The notes: generated from the sequence alone by a model not told the origin. DNA of 64,000 bases from Acinetobacter sp. LoGeW2-3 (GCF_002688565.1 NZ_CP024011.1:1302001-1366000), one strand, 5' to 3'. Shown: positions 1 to 8,634, numbered from the stretch's first letter. Numbers and translations: made by a program.

Positions 1-261
1 GGAGAAAAAGAAATTTTTGTTGTCGATAAAGCGGACGGAATATTAATTAAAACTAATAAATCTATATTAAATTATAAAAATCAATTAAGTACAATGAGAT
101 TTTATACTTCTCAACAAACAGATTTTGTAGCATTGGGATTTAATTCTTCACACACTTATCTAATTCAAGAATTAGAAAATGAGAATATTGATGAGCTAAT
201 TGATGAGATAGAGGGAGAAGAAATCGAAGATGAAATTTATATAAAAGAGGATATAGAATAA
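1..261 (+). CDS. 3' end of an unknown gene with an acidic tail (partial)
   Basis: Frame 1 is open from the window edge to a TAA at 259-261, giving the last 86 residues of a protein that starts outside the window. I do not recognise it. The end is strongly acidic (repeated Glu/Asp/Ile, e.g. IDELIDEIEGEEIEDE). Its stop overlaps the next start as TAATG, so the two genes are probably translationally coupled. Given the hydrolase that follows, it could be a secretion adaptor or the tail of a VgrG-type gene, but nothing visible proves that. Codon use is very AT-rich, like the next two genes. Confidence 0.7.
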   Translation, partial: GEKEIFVVDKADGILIKTNKSILNYKNQLSTMRFYTSQQTDFVALGFNSSHTYLIQELENENIDELIDEIEGEEIEDEIYIKEDIE

Positions 262-1811
262 TGAGCAAGTTAGTCACTATTACATCAAAATTTTATGATG
301 CCTCAGGAAAATCTTGTCCAGATTTACCAGTAAAATCACGTTATAAGGGATCAGCTAGAGAGAATCCCCAAAAAACAGATAAAGATGGTTTTTTTATATT
401 TCCGGCTTCTCCAAATCGTACAATAGAAATTTTAGCTAAACTATCCAATACAAAAGATTATCAGATTTTCAGAATAATAAATTCTTCTATTAAATCTTCG
501 CTGGATAATCCAATAAGAATTAAACTTCCTAACCCTGGTTTGGTTACTACACTTTTTAAAGTGGTGGATAGTCAAGGGAAAGCTATGACTAACTTTCCTG
601 TCAAAACACGACCTAAAGGAGGGAAAGACTTTGAACGATTAACAGATGAACAGGGATTTATACAAGTACAATCCTCCCCATTCAGAGATATTGAGTTTTT
701 AGTTTTAACTTCTGCTGATAAGTTTATTCTAAAAAAATCTCTAAACTCAGGGAGTGGTTCACAAAAAACTATTTTAGTTCAATTAGATGAACCATATAAG
801 ATGTTCATAAGTAAATCAAATATCCAAATTATCGATAAGACAGGGAATAGCTATATTGTTGAAAATACAAAAGTTGAAATATTAGATTTACAAAGTGGTA
901 AAAAAGAGATTGTAAATACCTCTAATGGAAAATTATTAATCCAAAGTATGGTCGGAGAAAAAATACAAATTACAGTATTCAAGCCTGACGGTGAATCTTT
1001 AAAACCAGAATATTATTCTGCAAAATATATAAATAATCATTCTATTAAATTAAAATTAGATGTCGATATAACATCAAGCTCTACAAAGCCTAATAAGCCT
1101 GAAATTGACAAGGAATTAGATGAAAATATCCTCATTACAATGGAGCAGATGCAAAAAATGTGGCCAAGAGTAGCTATAGCAAAGATGCAGCCTATTTTGG
1201 ATGAATTAAATGTAAATTTAACAGCTTACAAATTAGATACACGATTAAGACAAGCTCATTTTATAGCCCAAGTAAGACAGGAAGTAGGGGCTAATTTTTT
1301 ATTAAGAGAACAAGTCGAATATATGAGACCGGCAGCTTTAAAAAAAATTGGATATTACAAGTATTATCCTAAACAAGCTGATATTGATGGATATAACGGA
1401 AAAGCTCCAGCAAATGGGGAAGTAATTGCAAATCGTATGTATGATGATAAATATCGAGACAAAAAATATAAATTAGGAAATACTTCACTGGGAGATGGAT
1501 GGAAATATTTAGGTCGAGGTTTAAAACAGTTAACGGGAAAAAATAACTATCAAGATTTAACAGAAATGTATTCTACTATTTGGGTGGATGAAAATTTAGA
1601 TTTTGTTAAAAATCCTAAATTACTTGAACAGCCTAAATATGCAGTAAGATCTGCTATTCGTTTTTGGTTGAAATTTAAACTATATGAAATAGCAGATAAG
1701 GGGAGTGAGTCTAAAGAAGTAGATGCTATTACTTCAAAAATTAATAGAGGTACAGATTCATATCTTGATCGCAGAAAGCATTTTATTAGAGCACGTCAAA
1801 TATTTAATTAA
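261..1811 (+). CDS. GH19-type peptidoglycan hydrolase, probable T6SS effector
   Basis: 516 aa. Residues about 300-516 resemble glycoside hydrolase family 19 (chitinase/endolysin): AHFIAQVRQE with candidate acid E341, a second acid at E350 (REQVEY), and the GRGLKQLTGKNNY motif at 418-430, which matches the family's GRGPxQLTxxxNY hallmark. Residues 4-60 and 94-150 are clear repeats of each other (VKSRYKG / VKTRPKG, TDKDGFF / TDEQGFI), and 183-240 may be a third copy; they look like transthyretin or Ig-like beta-sandwich modules. There is no signal peptide. A GH19 lysozyme without a signal, followed by an exported small protein, fits a type VI secreted cell-wall effector. A phage endolysin is the alternative. 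Very AT-rich compared with the core genes. Confidence 0.75.
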   Translation: MSKLVTITSKFYDASGKSCPDLPVKSRYKGSARENPQKTDKDGFFIFPASPNRTIEILAKLSNTKDYQIFRIINSSIKSSLDNPIRIKLPNPGLVTTLFKVVDSQGKAMTNFPVKTRPKGGKDFERLTDEQGFIQVQSSPFRDIEFLVLTSADKFILKKSLNSGSGSQKTILVQLDEPYKMFISKSNIQIIDKTGNSYIVENTKVEILDLQSGKKEIVNTSNGKLLIQSMVGEKIQITVFKPDGESLKPEYYSAKYINNHSIKLKLDVDITSSSTKPNKPEIDKELDENILITMEQMQKMWPRVAIAKMQPILDELNVNLTAYKLDTRLRQAHFIAQVRQEVGANFLLREQVEYMRPAALKKIGYYKYYPKQADIDGYNGKAPANGEVIANRMYDDKYRDKKYKLGNTSLGDGWKYLGRGLKQLTGKNNYQDLTEMYSTIWVDENLDFVKNPKLLEQPKYAVRSAIRFWLKFKLYEIADKGSESKEVDAITSKINRGTDSYLDRRKHFIRARQIFN

Positions 1812-1826
1812 ATTTAAGGGGGTAAT

Positions 1827-2360
1827 ATGTTATTTAAAATATTAATTATTTGTTTTAGCTTATTTATTTTTAATAATATTTATGCTCAAGATAAATGTGA
1901 ATTAGATTCAACTACAAATTTAAATATTTTTAAAAAGGATGATTATAAGATAAATAGCTATAAGTGTTTTTCAGATCAAGGTATTTATCTAAAAAATTAT
2001 ATTGAGAATTCAAATTATAAAAAGTTGGTTAATTATTATGCGGATTATAGTGCGAAAGAAGAACCTGAATTGCTGGCAGTAAGTGTTTATAAAAATAACA
2101 GAATGCGGAGACCAATACTTATAACTATTAATAGATCTTATTATTGTTGTACTCCTCAAATAGAAGGACATATGTATAAGGTTGGCTTATATCAAATCAC
2201 CAATACTAAAAAAGGAATTAATTTAGAAGACATAACAAATATTTTGCATGAGGAATCTGAAGGCTTTAATGGATTGGCTGAAGGTAAAGTTAATTACAAA
2301 TACAAAGATATCTTTTCTATCAAAAAATGGCTTGAAAGTAATTATTTGAAGAATAAATAA
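1827..2360 (+). CDS. exported small protein, candidate immunity protein for the GH19 effector
   Basis: 177 aa with a clear N-terminal signal peptide (hydrophobic segment at about 3-18, cleavage after IYA at about 20) and no later membrane segment, so it is predicted periplasmic. Several cysteines in the mature part (KCEL, YKCFS, YYCCTPQ) could form disulfides. It begins 15 nt after the hydrolase stop, preceded by an AAGGGGG ribosome site. I recognise no family. Position, size, location and matching AT-rich composition suggest that it protects the producer's own wall from the hydrolase, as periplasmic immunity proteins do; this is inference. Confidence 0.6.
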   Translation: MLFKILIICFSLFIFNNIYAQDKCELDSTTNLNIFKKDDYKINSYKCFSDQGIYLKNYIENSNYKKLVNYYADYSAKEEPELLAVSVYKNNRMRRPILITINRSYYCCTPQIEGHMYKVGLYQITNTKKGINLEDITNILHEESEGFNGLAEGKVNYKYKDIFSIKKWLESNYLKNK

Positions 2361-2386
2361 TATAGATTTTTATTATAATCATAAAT

Positions 2387-2409
2387 AAGCCCCGATACGG
2401 GGCTTTTTT
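2387..2409 (+). terminator. terminator of the effector/immunity genes
   Basis: Perfect 8-bp stem AAGCCCCG / CGGGGCTT with a 3-nt loop, followed by a T run on the + strand. It lies between the immunity candidate and the convergent peroxidase gene. Confidence 0.85.
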
Positions 2410-2413
2410 ATTT

Positions 2414-3334
2414 TTACCCTTCCAAAACCTCTTCCAGTAACTCCTCACTCGGTGCAAAGTAATACGCACCATCCATTGGAGTCACGAAGTGTAGTAAGCG
2501 GTCGTGAATACCATCACCTGACGTACCGAACATACGCTCTAACATGGCATCGATAATGTTTAAATCTTTGGTGTAGGCAATGAAGAATAAGCCTTGGTCT
2601 CCACGGCCATCACCATAAGGTAGGGAATGACGCAGAATTTCCATTTCCTCACCTTCTCCATCCTCAACTACAGTACGAGCAATGTGAGCATTGGCAGGTT
2701 TTACCTCATCCTCCAGTTCAATCGATTCAAGTTTGGTACGACCCATGACTTGCTCTTGAGCATCAACTTTTAGCTTTTTCCATTTTTTCAGGTTGTGCGC
2801 ATAACGTTGTGCGAAAATAAATGAACCATCTTGGAAAATACCAGCATCCTCACCTATTAAAGCCACTTCAGCACGATCATCAGGGAATTGCGGGTTTTCA
2901 GTACCATCAATGAAGCCGGTAATATCACGACCATCAAAGTAACGGAAGCAAACACGCTCATCCAGCACTTCGACCTGGTCACGGATTCCTTCAAAGAATG
3001 ATTGACTTAAAGCAAAGCAGATATCGGCACGTGCACTGGCAATATGAATCAGTACGTCTGCAGGAACAACAGGCATATCAAACGAACCTTGAATCGGCTC
3101 TAACTGTTTAAAGCCCACAGGAGCTTGGTCATAAAGTTTTGCCCACAGTTCAGGACCAAAAGCCACGCCTGTTTTGATTTGCGCATTGGGATGTTGGGTG
3201 ATCAGACGGTCGCGTGTAGTAAATAATTGTTCTAATTGAGCTTTAAAATCTTCAATGCTGAGATCTTTAAGACGCAAAACAATAAAGCGAGCATGATCTG
3301 AGGGTAATGGCAAGATTACAGATTGGGCTGTCAT
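2414..3334 (-). CDS. DyP-type heme peroxidase (YfeX-like)
   Basis: 306 aa, normal for cytoplasmic bacterial DyP peroxidases. The family motif GxxDG is present as GFIDGTENPQ, whose Asp takes part in peroxide cleavage. Further family features are the conserved RYAHNLKKW segment and the GDGRGDQGLFFIAYTKDL block near the C-terminus. No signal or Tat peptide is visible, so it acts in the cytoplasm. It probably reduces peroxide using heme, with an unknown physiological substrate. It is monocistronic, convergent with the AT-rich island, and has core-like composition. Confidence 0.92.
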   Translation of the reverse strand: MTAQSVILPLPSDHARFIVLRLKDLSIEDFKAQLEQLFTTRDRLITQHPNAQIKTGVAFGPELWAKLYDQAPVGFKQLEPIQGSFDMPVVPADVLIHIASARADICFALSQSFFEGIRDQVEVLDERVCFRYFDGRDITGFIDGTENPQFPDDRAEVALIGEDAGIFQDGSFIFAQRYAHNLKKWKKLKVDAQEQVMGRTKLESIELEDEVKPANAHIARTVVEDGEGEEMEILRHSLPYGDGRGDQGLFFIAYTKDLNIIDAMLERMFGTSGDGIHDRLLHFVTPMDGAYYFAPSEELLEEVLEG

Positions 3335-3492
3335 TCATGGCTCCTGTAATAAAAATTCCTGTGTTCAATCAAACTATTGTGCCTGAAGCCATACAGGGTG
3401 AATAGTATTCAAATTGAATTTCTGCAAGATTTTGATCTGAATATATTGGAAAAGTCATATAATACGCTCCAAGTTTTCTATCGAGCAGATTC

Positions 3493-4116
3493 ATGTCCTA
3501 TCAAGTTTGGTTTGCCTATATGTTGGCCTGTTGGGTGATTAGTATTTCCCCGGGTGCAGGCGCCATTGCTTCGATGTCGAGCGGGCTGAATTATGGTTTC
3601 CGGCATGGCTACTGGAATGCTTTGGGATTGCAGCTGGCCTTGCTGGTTCAAATCGCCATTGTCGCTGCTGGTGCAGGGGTACTGTTTGCCACATCACCCT
3701 TGGCTTTTCTAGTAGTGAAATGGTTTGGTGTCGGTTACTTGCTCTATCTGGCTTATTTACAGTGGACTGCACCGATGCAATCCATTGAGATTCAGCATGA
3801 GTTAACTCGTAAATCAGCTGGAAAATTGGTACTACATGGTTTCCTGGTCAATATGAGTAATCCCAAGGCGATCGTGTTCTTGCTGGCAGTACTGCCACAG
3901 TTTCTGGATCTATCGAAACCTCAGTGGATTCAGTACGTGATTATGGCAGCAACCATGGTCACCATTGATCTGATTGTGATGGCGGGTTATACCGGATTAG
4001 CTGCGAAAGTTTTAAGATTATTGACATCGGCAAAGCAACAAAAAATATTAAACAGAAGCTTTGCTGTGCTCTTTGCCTGCGCTGCGACTTTACTCAGTCT
4101 GGTGCATCAGGCTTAA
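3493..4116 (+). CDS. LysE/RhtB family amino-acid exporter
   Basis: 207 aa inner-membrane protein with about six hydrophobic segments. The N-terminal ISPGAGAIASMSSGLNYGFRHG matches the LysE/RhtB signature (PGP/PGA followed by a glycine-rich turn), and the central FLVNMSNPKA motif (family: NPK) is present. The family exports amino acids or homoserine lactones by proton exchange; the substrate cannot be told from sequence. It stands alone, divergent from the peroxidase gene. Confidence 0.9.
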   Translation: MSYQVWFAYMLACWVISISPGAGAIASMSSGLNYGFRHGYWNALGLQLALLVQIAIVAAGAGVLFATSPLAFLVVKWFGVGYLLYLAYLQWTAPMQSIEIQHELTRKSAGKLVLHGFLVNMSNPKAIVFLLAVLPQFLDLSKPQWIQYVIMAATMVTIDLIVMAGYTGLAAKVLRLLTSAKQQKILNRSFAVLFACAATLLSLVHQA

Positions 4117-4205
4117 GCCAAAACAGCGGATCATGCCAAAAACAAAAATAATGTGATTACGCGCATGTTGAATACAAACATAAAAACAATAAAAGAGGTA
4201 TTCCT

Positions 4206-4526
4206 ATGTCAGGCCAATTTGACTTCGTGTCAATTCTAAAAAAGCCCACTATTCACCAGAATGGCTGCTGTATCAGTCATCGCATCCAAATGCCGGATGG
4301 TAGCCAGAAAACTCTGGGTGTGTTCTTACCGACAGAACAGCCGATCGTGTTTGAAACTGCGGTCGCAGAACGGCTGGAAATTATTTCTGGTGAATGTCTG
4401 GTGCAGATTGGTGAGGATGAACATTACCGGCGCTATGTGCCGGGCCAGTCTTTCTATGTGCCCAAACATAGTCGGTTTAAACTGCTATGCCAGGTAATCG
4501 TGGATTATGTCTGTCACTTTGAATAA
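4206..4526 (+). CDS. ppnP: pyrimidine/purine nucleoside phosphorylase PpnP
   Basis: 106 aa single cupin domain of the YaiE/PpnP (formerly DUF1255) family, with normal family length of about 94-106. Typical segments are the early conserved FDFVSILKKP region, KTLGVFLPTE, and the cupin block SGECLVQIG followed by YVPGQSFYVPKHSRF. The family splits nucleosides with phosphate into base and ribose 1-phosphate (salvage). A good ribosome site (AAGAGG) precedes ATG 4206. Confidence 0.92.
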   Translation: MSGQFDFVSILKKPTIHQNGCCISHRIQMPDGSQKTLGVFLPTEQPIVFETAVAERLEIISGECLVQIGEDEHYRRYVPGQSFYVPKHSRFKLLCQVIVDYVCHFE

Positions 4527-4536
4527 GACGGGATAT

Positions 4537-5019
4537 CTATTCAGCTGGGGGTTTTAGCTGCTGTAAAAATTCATGTTCAGTCATCACTATAATGCCGTAT
4601 TGTTGCAACAGGGCAGTGGTGACGCCTTGACCTTGAATTTTTACTCCAGAGAATGAGCCATCATAAATCAGATCGCTGCCGCAAGATGGACTGTTGGCCT
4701 TGAGGATGGCATGTGTCGCTTGAAATCTTTGAGCAAGGTCTAAAGCGGCATAGGCACCTTTGATAAAGGCATTTGAAACATCTGTACCATTTATATCTAC
4801 AACATGAGTTTGCTGTAGCAGCACATTGTGACCATTACCGGATTGAATCTCGGCAGGTGGGCGGGGGATGGGTAAACCGCCACTGACTTCAGGACACAGG
4901 CTGACATACTGATCAGGGATTAGATGTTCTAATAGTTCTATGAGCAGGCAATCCTGTCCATCGTAACGGGCTTTATGACCGAGCAAACAGGCACTAATCA
5001 GGTAGCGTTTGCTCGTCAT
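4537..5019 (-). CDS. DUF523 family protein
   Basis: 160 aa. The N-terminal LISACLLGHKARYDG, the central CPEVSGGLPIPRPPAEI and the late LKANSPSCGS are the three hallmark blocks of DUF523, with conserved cysteines suggesting a metal or cluster site. Its function is not established. It starts 4 nt after znuB ends on the same strand, so it is probably cotranscribed as the last gene of zur-znuC-znuB and may respond to zinc; whether it has a role in zinc is unknown. Confidence 0.88.
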   Translation of the reverse strand: MTSKRYLISACLLGHKARYDGQDCLLIELLEHLIPDQYVSLCPEVSGGLPIPRPPAEIQSGNGHNVLLQQTHVVDINGTDVSNAFIKGAYAALDLAQRFQATHAILKANSPSCGSDLIYDGSFSGVKIQGQGVTTALLQQYGIIVMTEHEFLQQLKPPAE

Positions 5020-5022
5020 AGC

Positions 5023-5823
5023 TTAACTCAGCTTTTTAAACTTCTGTACACAGAAGATTAGGGCAAATAGTATCGACATGGTCAGCACAATAGTCAGGCC
5101 GGTCGACGTATTGAGGCCTGCACTCGACCATAAGCCCACAGTAATCCCAATCTGTGCAATCACGAAGGCCCAAGTCACCATTTGTTTTGGTGAGTTTGCC
5201 AGCAGGCGGGCAGTCAAAGCTGGAATGACCAGCAGTGCGCCCATCAACAGTGAACCCACTGCGCGAAGTGCCAATACCGTAAACAGCGCCAGTAACAACA
5301 TAAAGATCAAGCGTTGCAACTTGGCATTCACGCCTTCACTGATCGCCATGTCAGGATCAATGGCAATCTGAATCTGTGCCTGCCAGCTTTTATACAGCAC
5401 AGCCAGTGCAATAATAATCACCACAGCAAAAGTGGGTAAGTCATTCCAGGAAATTGTCAGTAGATCACCAAACAGATAGCTGAGCAGTTCCGGTCTTAAG
5501 CTCGGTAAATGTTGAATGAACAATAAACCTGAGCAGAGCAGGGTGGCGGAGCAGAGTGCAAGTAAAGCGTCATTTGGCAGGCGAGGATCGTACAGCACCC
5601 ATAAAATACCAACTAGCAATAGTGCAATAAAGGTCACACCCATCCATAGCGGAAGACTCATGGCACCAGCAATGGCAACACCGAGTAAAGTGCCATGCGC
5701 CATAGTATCCGCGAAGAAGGACATGCGACGCCAAAGCATCAAACAGCCCAGCGGAGCAGTCAGAAACACTAATAGTGTTCCCATAATCCATGCAGGTAAA
5801 AGGAGTTGTAACCAGTCCATCAT
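5023..5823 (-). CDS. znuB: zinc ABC transporter permease ZnuB
   Basis: 266 aa inner-membrane permease of the metal ABC-3 family with about eight hydrophobic segments. The start region (LLLPAWIMGTLLVFLTAPLGCLMLWRRMSFFADTMAHG, read in parts) carries the family's conserved FFADTMAHGTLLG sequence, and AVGSLLMGALLVIPALTARLLA is the typical late block. Together with ZnuC and ZnuA it imports zinc. It begins 3 nt after znuC ends. Confidence 0.95.
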   Translation of the reverse strand: MMDWLQLLLPAWIMGTLLVFLTAPLGCLMLWRRMSFFADTMAHGTLLGVAIAGAMSLPLWMGVTFIALLLVGILWVLYDPRLPNDALLALCSATLLCSGLLFIQHLPSLRPELLSYLFGDLLTISWNDLPTFAVVIIIALAVLYKSWQAQIQIAIDPDMAISEGVNAKLQRLIFMLLLALFTVLALRAVGSLLMGALLVIPALTARLLANSPKQMVTWAFVIAQIGITVGLWSSAGLNTSTGLTIVLTMSILFALIFCVQKFKKLS

Positions 5824-5826
5824 GGC

Positions 5827-6609
5827 TTAAGTTTCCGGCTCGGGGTGAATATGCGGTCGTGCATCATGCTGACAAGGTGTTGCGGAGTCACCATGGGCAC
5901 AGTGATCATGATGATGCTGGTAGAACACGCGGTTGGTGCCAAAAATGGCCTGATATTCTGGATGCTGCTGCACGTTTTCCGGTAGCCCGCTACAACAAAT
6001 ATGTTTATTCAGACACACTACACGATGCGTGCCTTGCATCACCCATTGCAGGTCATGCGATACCATTAAAATGGCACAGCCATATTTTTCTGGCAGACTG
6101 CGCACATATTCATACAGTTCAGCTTCGGACTGAATGTCTAGACCCTGCATCGGTTCATCTAGGACCAGAATGTCTGGTTGGCGTAATAAGGCACGAGCTA
6201 ATAATACACGCTGACGTTCACCGCCAGAAAGCTGTTGTACTTTGGAATTTTCTAACTTGGCAATGCCAGTATCGCGGATGATTTCAGCTTTAATAGCTGA
6301 CGGGCATTTTTCTAATGCCAGTAGATCTTTCACGCGGAGTGGTAGACTATGTGAAGGATTGAATTTTTGTGGCACATAAGAGAATTTCAGCTTACGCGCC
6401 GTTTTGATCTCACCTGATTTTGGCTTTACGATCCCGAGCATAACTTTTATTAAGGTCGACTTACCGGCACCGTTGGGACCAATCAGCGTGACAATCTCTT
6501 TCTCCTGCAAAGAGAAATCAATCGCTTTTAAAATATCCCGCTCATCGATATTGACCCAAATTTTGGAAAGTTGAATCAGCGGTGCGGGAGTTAGGCTTTG
6601 TTGCGACAC
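5827..6609 (-). CDS. znuC: zinc ABC transporter ATPase ZnuC
   Basis: 260 aa ABC ATPase. Walker A is GPNGAGKS (44-51), the signature is LSGGERQR, and Walker B runs into DILVLDEPMQGLD, followed by a switch His in MVSHDLQW. The predicted start is GTG at 6609, overlapping the end of zur by 19 bp, so translation is probably coupled. The C-terminal tail (about 225-260) is rich in His (YQHHHDHCAHG, CQHDARPHIH), seen in some zinc ABC proteins and probably a zinc-binding or sensing extension. Confidence 0.95.
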   Translation of the reverse strand: MSQQSLTPAPLIQLSKIWVNIDERDILKAIDFSLQEKEIVTLIGPNGAGKSTLIKVMLGIVKPKSGEIKTARKLKFSYVPQKFNPSHSLPLRVKDLLALEKCPSAIKAEIIRDTGIAKLENSKVQQLSGGERQRVLLARALLRQPDILVLDEPMQGLDIQSEAELYEYVRSLPEKYGCAILMVSHDLQWVMQGTHRVVCLNKHICCSGLPENVQQHPEYQAIFGTNRVFYQHHHDHCAHGDSATPCQHDARPHIHPEPET

Positions 6610-7088
6610 TGCTGACAGATTCCTGAAATCTCAATAATACTGTGATGGGCAATAAAATCATCTGATGCAGCCAGCGCAGCCAGCTGATCCAGTAAACCTT
6701 GTGCCGATGCTTCTTTGACTGCCTTACATTCAGTACAAATCAGGAAAGCTGCTTGATGGCCTTCACGTGGATGACAACATGGAATATAGGCATTAATAGA
6801 AGTCAGACGGTGAATAAAGCCTTTTTCTAATAAAAAGTCGAGGGTGCGGTATACGGTCGGTGGTGCCGCTGGACGATCACTATTATTTTTAATCTTGGCC
6901 AGCAGGTCATAGGCACCCATTGGACCTGAGGCATTTAAAATCAGTTCGAGCACTTCCTTACGTAAGGGAGTAAGTCGCGCACCCGTTGCTACACAAAGGC
7001 TTTCCGCTTCAGCCAGACGTTGCTCCACGTTTGGATGATCGTGTACGCCGTGCAATGCGTTGTGGTGTTCGTGCGAACAGGAACCCAT
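6591..7088 (-). CDS. zur: zinc uptake regulator Zur (Fur family)
   Basis: 165 aa Fur-family repressor. The winged-helix part includes TPLRKEVLELI and APPTVYRTLDFLLEKGFIHRL, the family's DNA-recognition region. Cysteine pairs for structural zinc are ICTECK and the C-terminal GICQQC. The N-terminal 20 residues are His-rich (SCSHEHHNALHGVHDH), an extension beyond the core fold. It is the first gene of zur-znuC-znuB-DUF523 and lies back to back with znuA across a Zur box, so it should repress itself and the transporter when zinc is ample. Confidence 0.95.
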   Translation of the reverse strand: MGSCSHEHHNALHGVHDHPNVEQRLAEAESLCVATGARLTPLRKEVLELILNASGPMGAYDLLAKIKNNSDRPAAPPTVYRTLDFLLEKGFIHRLTSINAYIPCCHPREGHQAAFLICTECKAVKEASAQGLLDQLAALAASDDFIAHHSIIEISGICQQCRNKA

Positions 7089-7183
7089 AGTTCACCTCAA
7101 GTGCGAAACTGAAATTAAAAGAATTTTAAATCTTACCATGAAGCGTTATCAGTTTCGATTGGGCATAGGTATTTTTACGAATT

Positions 7184-7198
7184 TGTTATATTATAACA
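7184..7198. promoter_or_regulatory. Zur box between zur and znuA
   Basis: A 15-bp perfect palindrome, TGTTATATTATAACA, in the divergent zur/znuA intergenic region. It matches the core of the known gammaproteobacterial Zur operator (TGTTATANTATAACA) and is 28 bp before the znuA start, so it can control znuA and probably both directions. Confidence 0.9.
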
Positions 7199-7225
7199 CT
7201 TAAGTTTTTACCGCGATTTTCTCCC

Positions 7226-8062
7226 ATGTCCCGTTTCTTTGCGTTCTGTGCCTTGGCTTTATTTAGTACCCTCAGTTGGTCACAAAGTCTGGTGGTGTCT
7301 ACGCATCCGATTTATCTGATTGCCAAAAAAATTACCCAAGGCGTAGAACAGCCCACCTTATTATTGGCTAATCAGACCGGACATGATGTCAGCTTAACTC
7401 CAGCACACCGTAAAACGATTCAGGATGCTGGGCTGGTAATCTGGTTGGGACAGGCGCATGAAGCACCTTTAGCAAAAGTACTCGAAGAAAGTAATAAAAG
7501 TATCGCTATTCTGGATTCCAACATTATTAACCCATTGCCAATGCGTAATCCGCGTGGTGAAGCCTTAAAGAATACGGTTGATACACATGTCTGGCTTGAT
7601 CCAAATAATGCAGTGCGCATTGGTTTCTTTATTGCTGCGCTACGTTCACAGCAAATGCCACAGTACCGTGAAACTTACTGGAAAAATGCACGTGCTTTTG
7701 CACAGAACATGCTGATTACGGCACAACGTTATAATTCAACTTCCAAACCACGTCCGTACTGGTCTTATCATGATGCTTATCAATATCTGGAGCGTCCGCT
7801 GAATTTGAAGTTCATGGGAGCAATGACCGATGACCCGCATGTGTCACCAACCGTTGCTCAGATCAAGTTCCTGCAGGACACTCGAGCACAGACCAAAATG
7901 TGTTTACTGGCTGAAGGTCATGCCAATGCCAATCAGTACCGAAAACTGAACCCGGTAGTTTTCCAGCATGTAGACGAAAGCATGAGTGGGGCAGGGGACT
8001 TTATACAAGGTTGGCAACAATTAGCTGATCAAACCAGCAAATGTGTGCTAAATTCACGATAA
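7226..8062 (+). CDS. znuA: zinc ABC transporter substrate-binding protein ZnuA
   Basis: 278 aa periplasmic protein with a signal peptide (about 1-19, cleaved near SWSQS). It is a cluster A-I metal-binding protein: zinc-ligand candidates are the His in QTGHDVSL, the His in DTHVWLDP and the His in WSYHDAYQYL. It lacks the long His-rich loop found in many ZnuA proteins, which here may be replaced by the His-rich ends of ZnuC and Zur. It binds zinc in the periplasm and delivers it to ZnuB. It sits directly downstream of the Zur box. Confidence 0.95.
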   Translation: MSRFFAFCALALFSTLSWSQSLVVSTHPIYLIAKKITQGVEQPTLLLANQTGHDVSLTPAHRKTIQDAGLVIWLGQAHEAPLAKVLEESNKSIAILDSNIINPLPMRNPRGEALKNTVDTHVWLDPNNAVRIGFFIAALRSQQMPQYRETYWKNARAFAQNMLITAQRYNSTSKPRPYWSYHDAYQYLERPLNLKFMGAMTDDPHVSPTVAQIKFLQDTRAQTKMCLLAEGHANANQYRKLNPVVFQHVDESMSGAGDFIQGWQQLADQTSKCVLNSR

Positions 8063-8142
8063 TGATTAAAAAGTGATCGAGTTTTGCCTAGTTTAAAAAC
8101 GATTGAAGCATCGAATTTTTCAAAGCTAAGCTCGGGAAAAGA

Positions 8143-8171
8143 TTGCATGTTAAGGGGTGTAACTCTATAAT
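8143..8171 (+). promoter_or_regulatory. sigma-70 promoter of the atp operon
   Basis: -35 TTGCAT (8143-8148), a 17-bp spacer and -10 TATAAT (8166-8171), close to the consensus, 65 bp before atpI. A strong constitutive promoter is expected for the ATP synthase operon. Confidence 0.8.
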
Positions 8172-8235
8172 GCCTGCGATTAAAAATAATCATCAGCTAA
8201 ACTTGTCAAGCATGATTGCTGTGAGTGAATAAATA

Positions 8236-8634
8236 ATGAGCCGAACTAGTCGCTTGATTGACCGACGATTAGCGAAAGCTTTAGTCATCTTGCAAGCAGT
8301 AATGATACCCGTTTCAGCGTTGTTAGGTTGGGTTCTGAAGGACACAACCGCAGCCTTGAGTGCAGCCTTGGGTGCATTCGTATGTTGGCTGGCGACCTGC
8401 TACTTTAGCTGGCAGTCGTTTCGTGCTGCGGGCGCGCGAGCTTCCAAACAAGTTCTATCGAACATGTATAGGGGCATGCTCGGTAAGTTTGCAATTGTGA
8501 TTGTTGGATTCATTTTGATTTTAAGCAATGTCAAGCCGTTATCCCCGGTTGCATTGTTTTGTGGTTTTATACTCGTTCAAGCCATGTCGTGGGTCGCTCC
8601 GTTTTGGGTGTCACGTCTACAAAGACGAGTTTAA
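8236..8634 (+). CDS. atpI: ATP synthase subunit I
   Basis: 132 aa membrane protein with four hydrophobic segments (AKALVILQAVMIPVS, AALSAALGAFVCWLA, GMLGKFAIVIVGFIL, LFCGFILVQAMSWV). It is first in the classical atpIBEFHAGDC order. AtpI proteins are poorly conserved and assist c-ring assembly rather than forming part of the final enzyme. The assignment rests mostly on position plus topology. Confidence 0.9.
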   Translation: MSRTSRLIDRRLAKALVILQAVMIPVSALLGWVLKDTTAALSAALGAFVCWLATCYFSWQSFRAAGARASKQVLSNMYRGMLGKFAIVIVGFILILSNVKPLSPVALFCGFILVQAMSWVAPFWVSRLQRRV

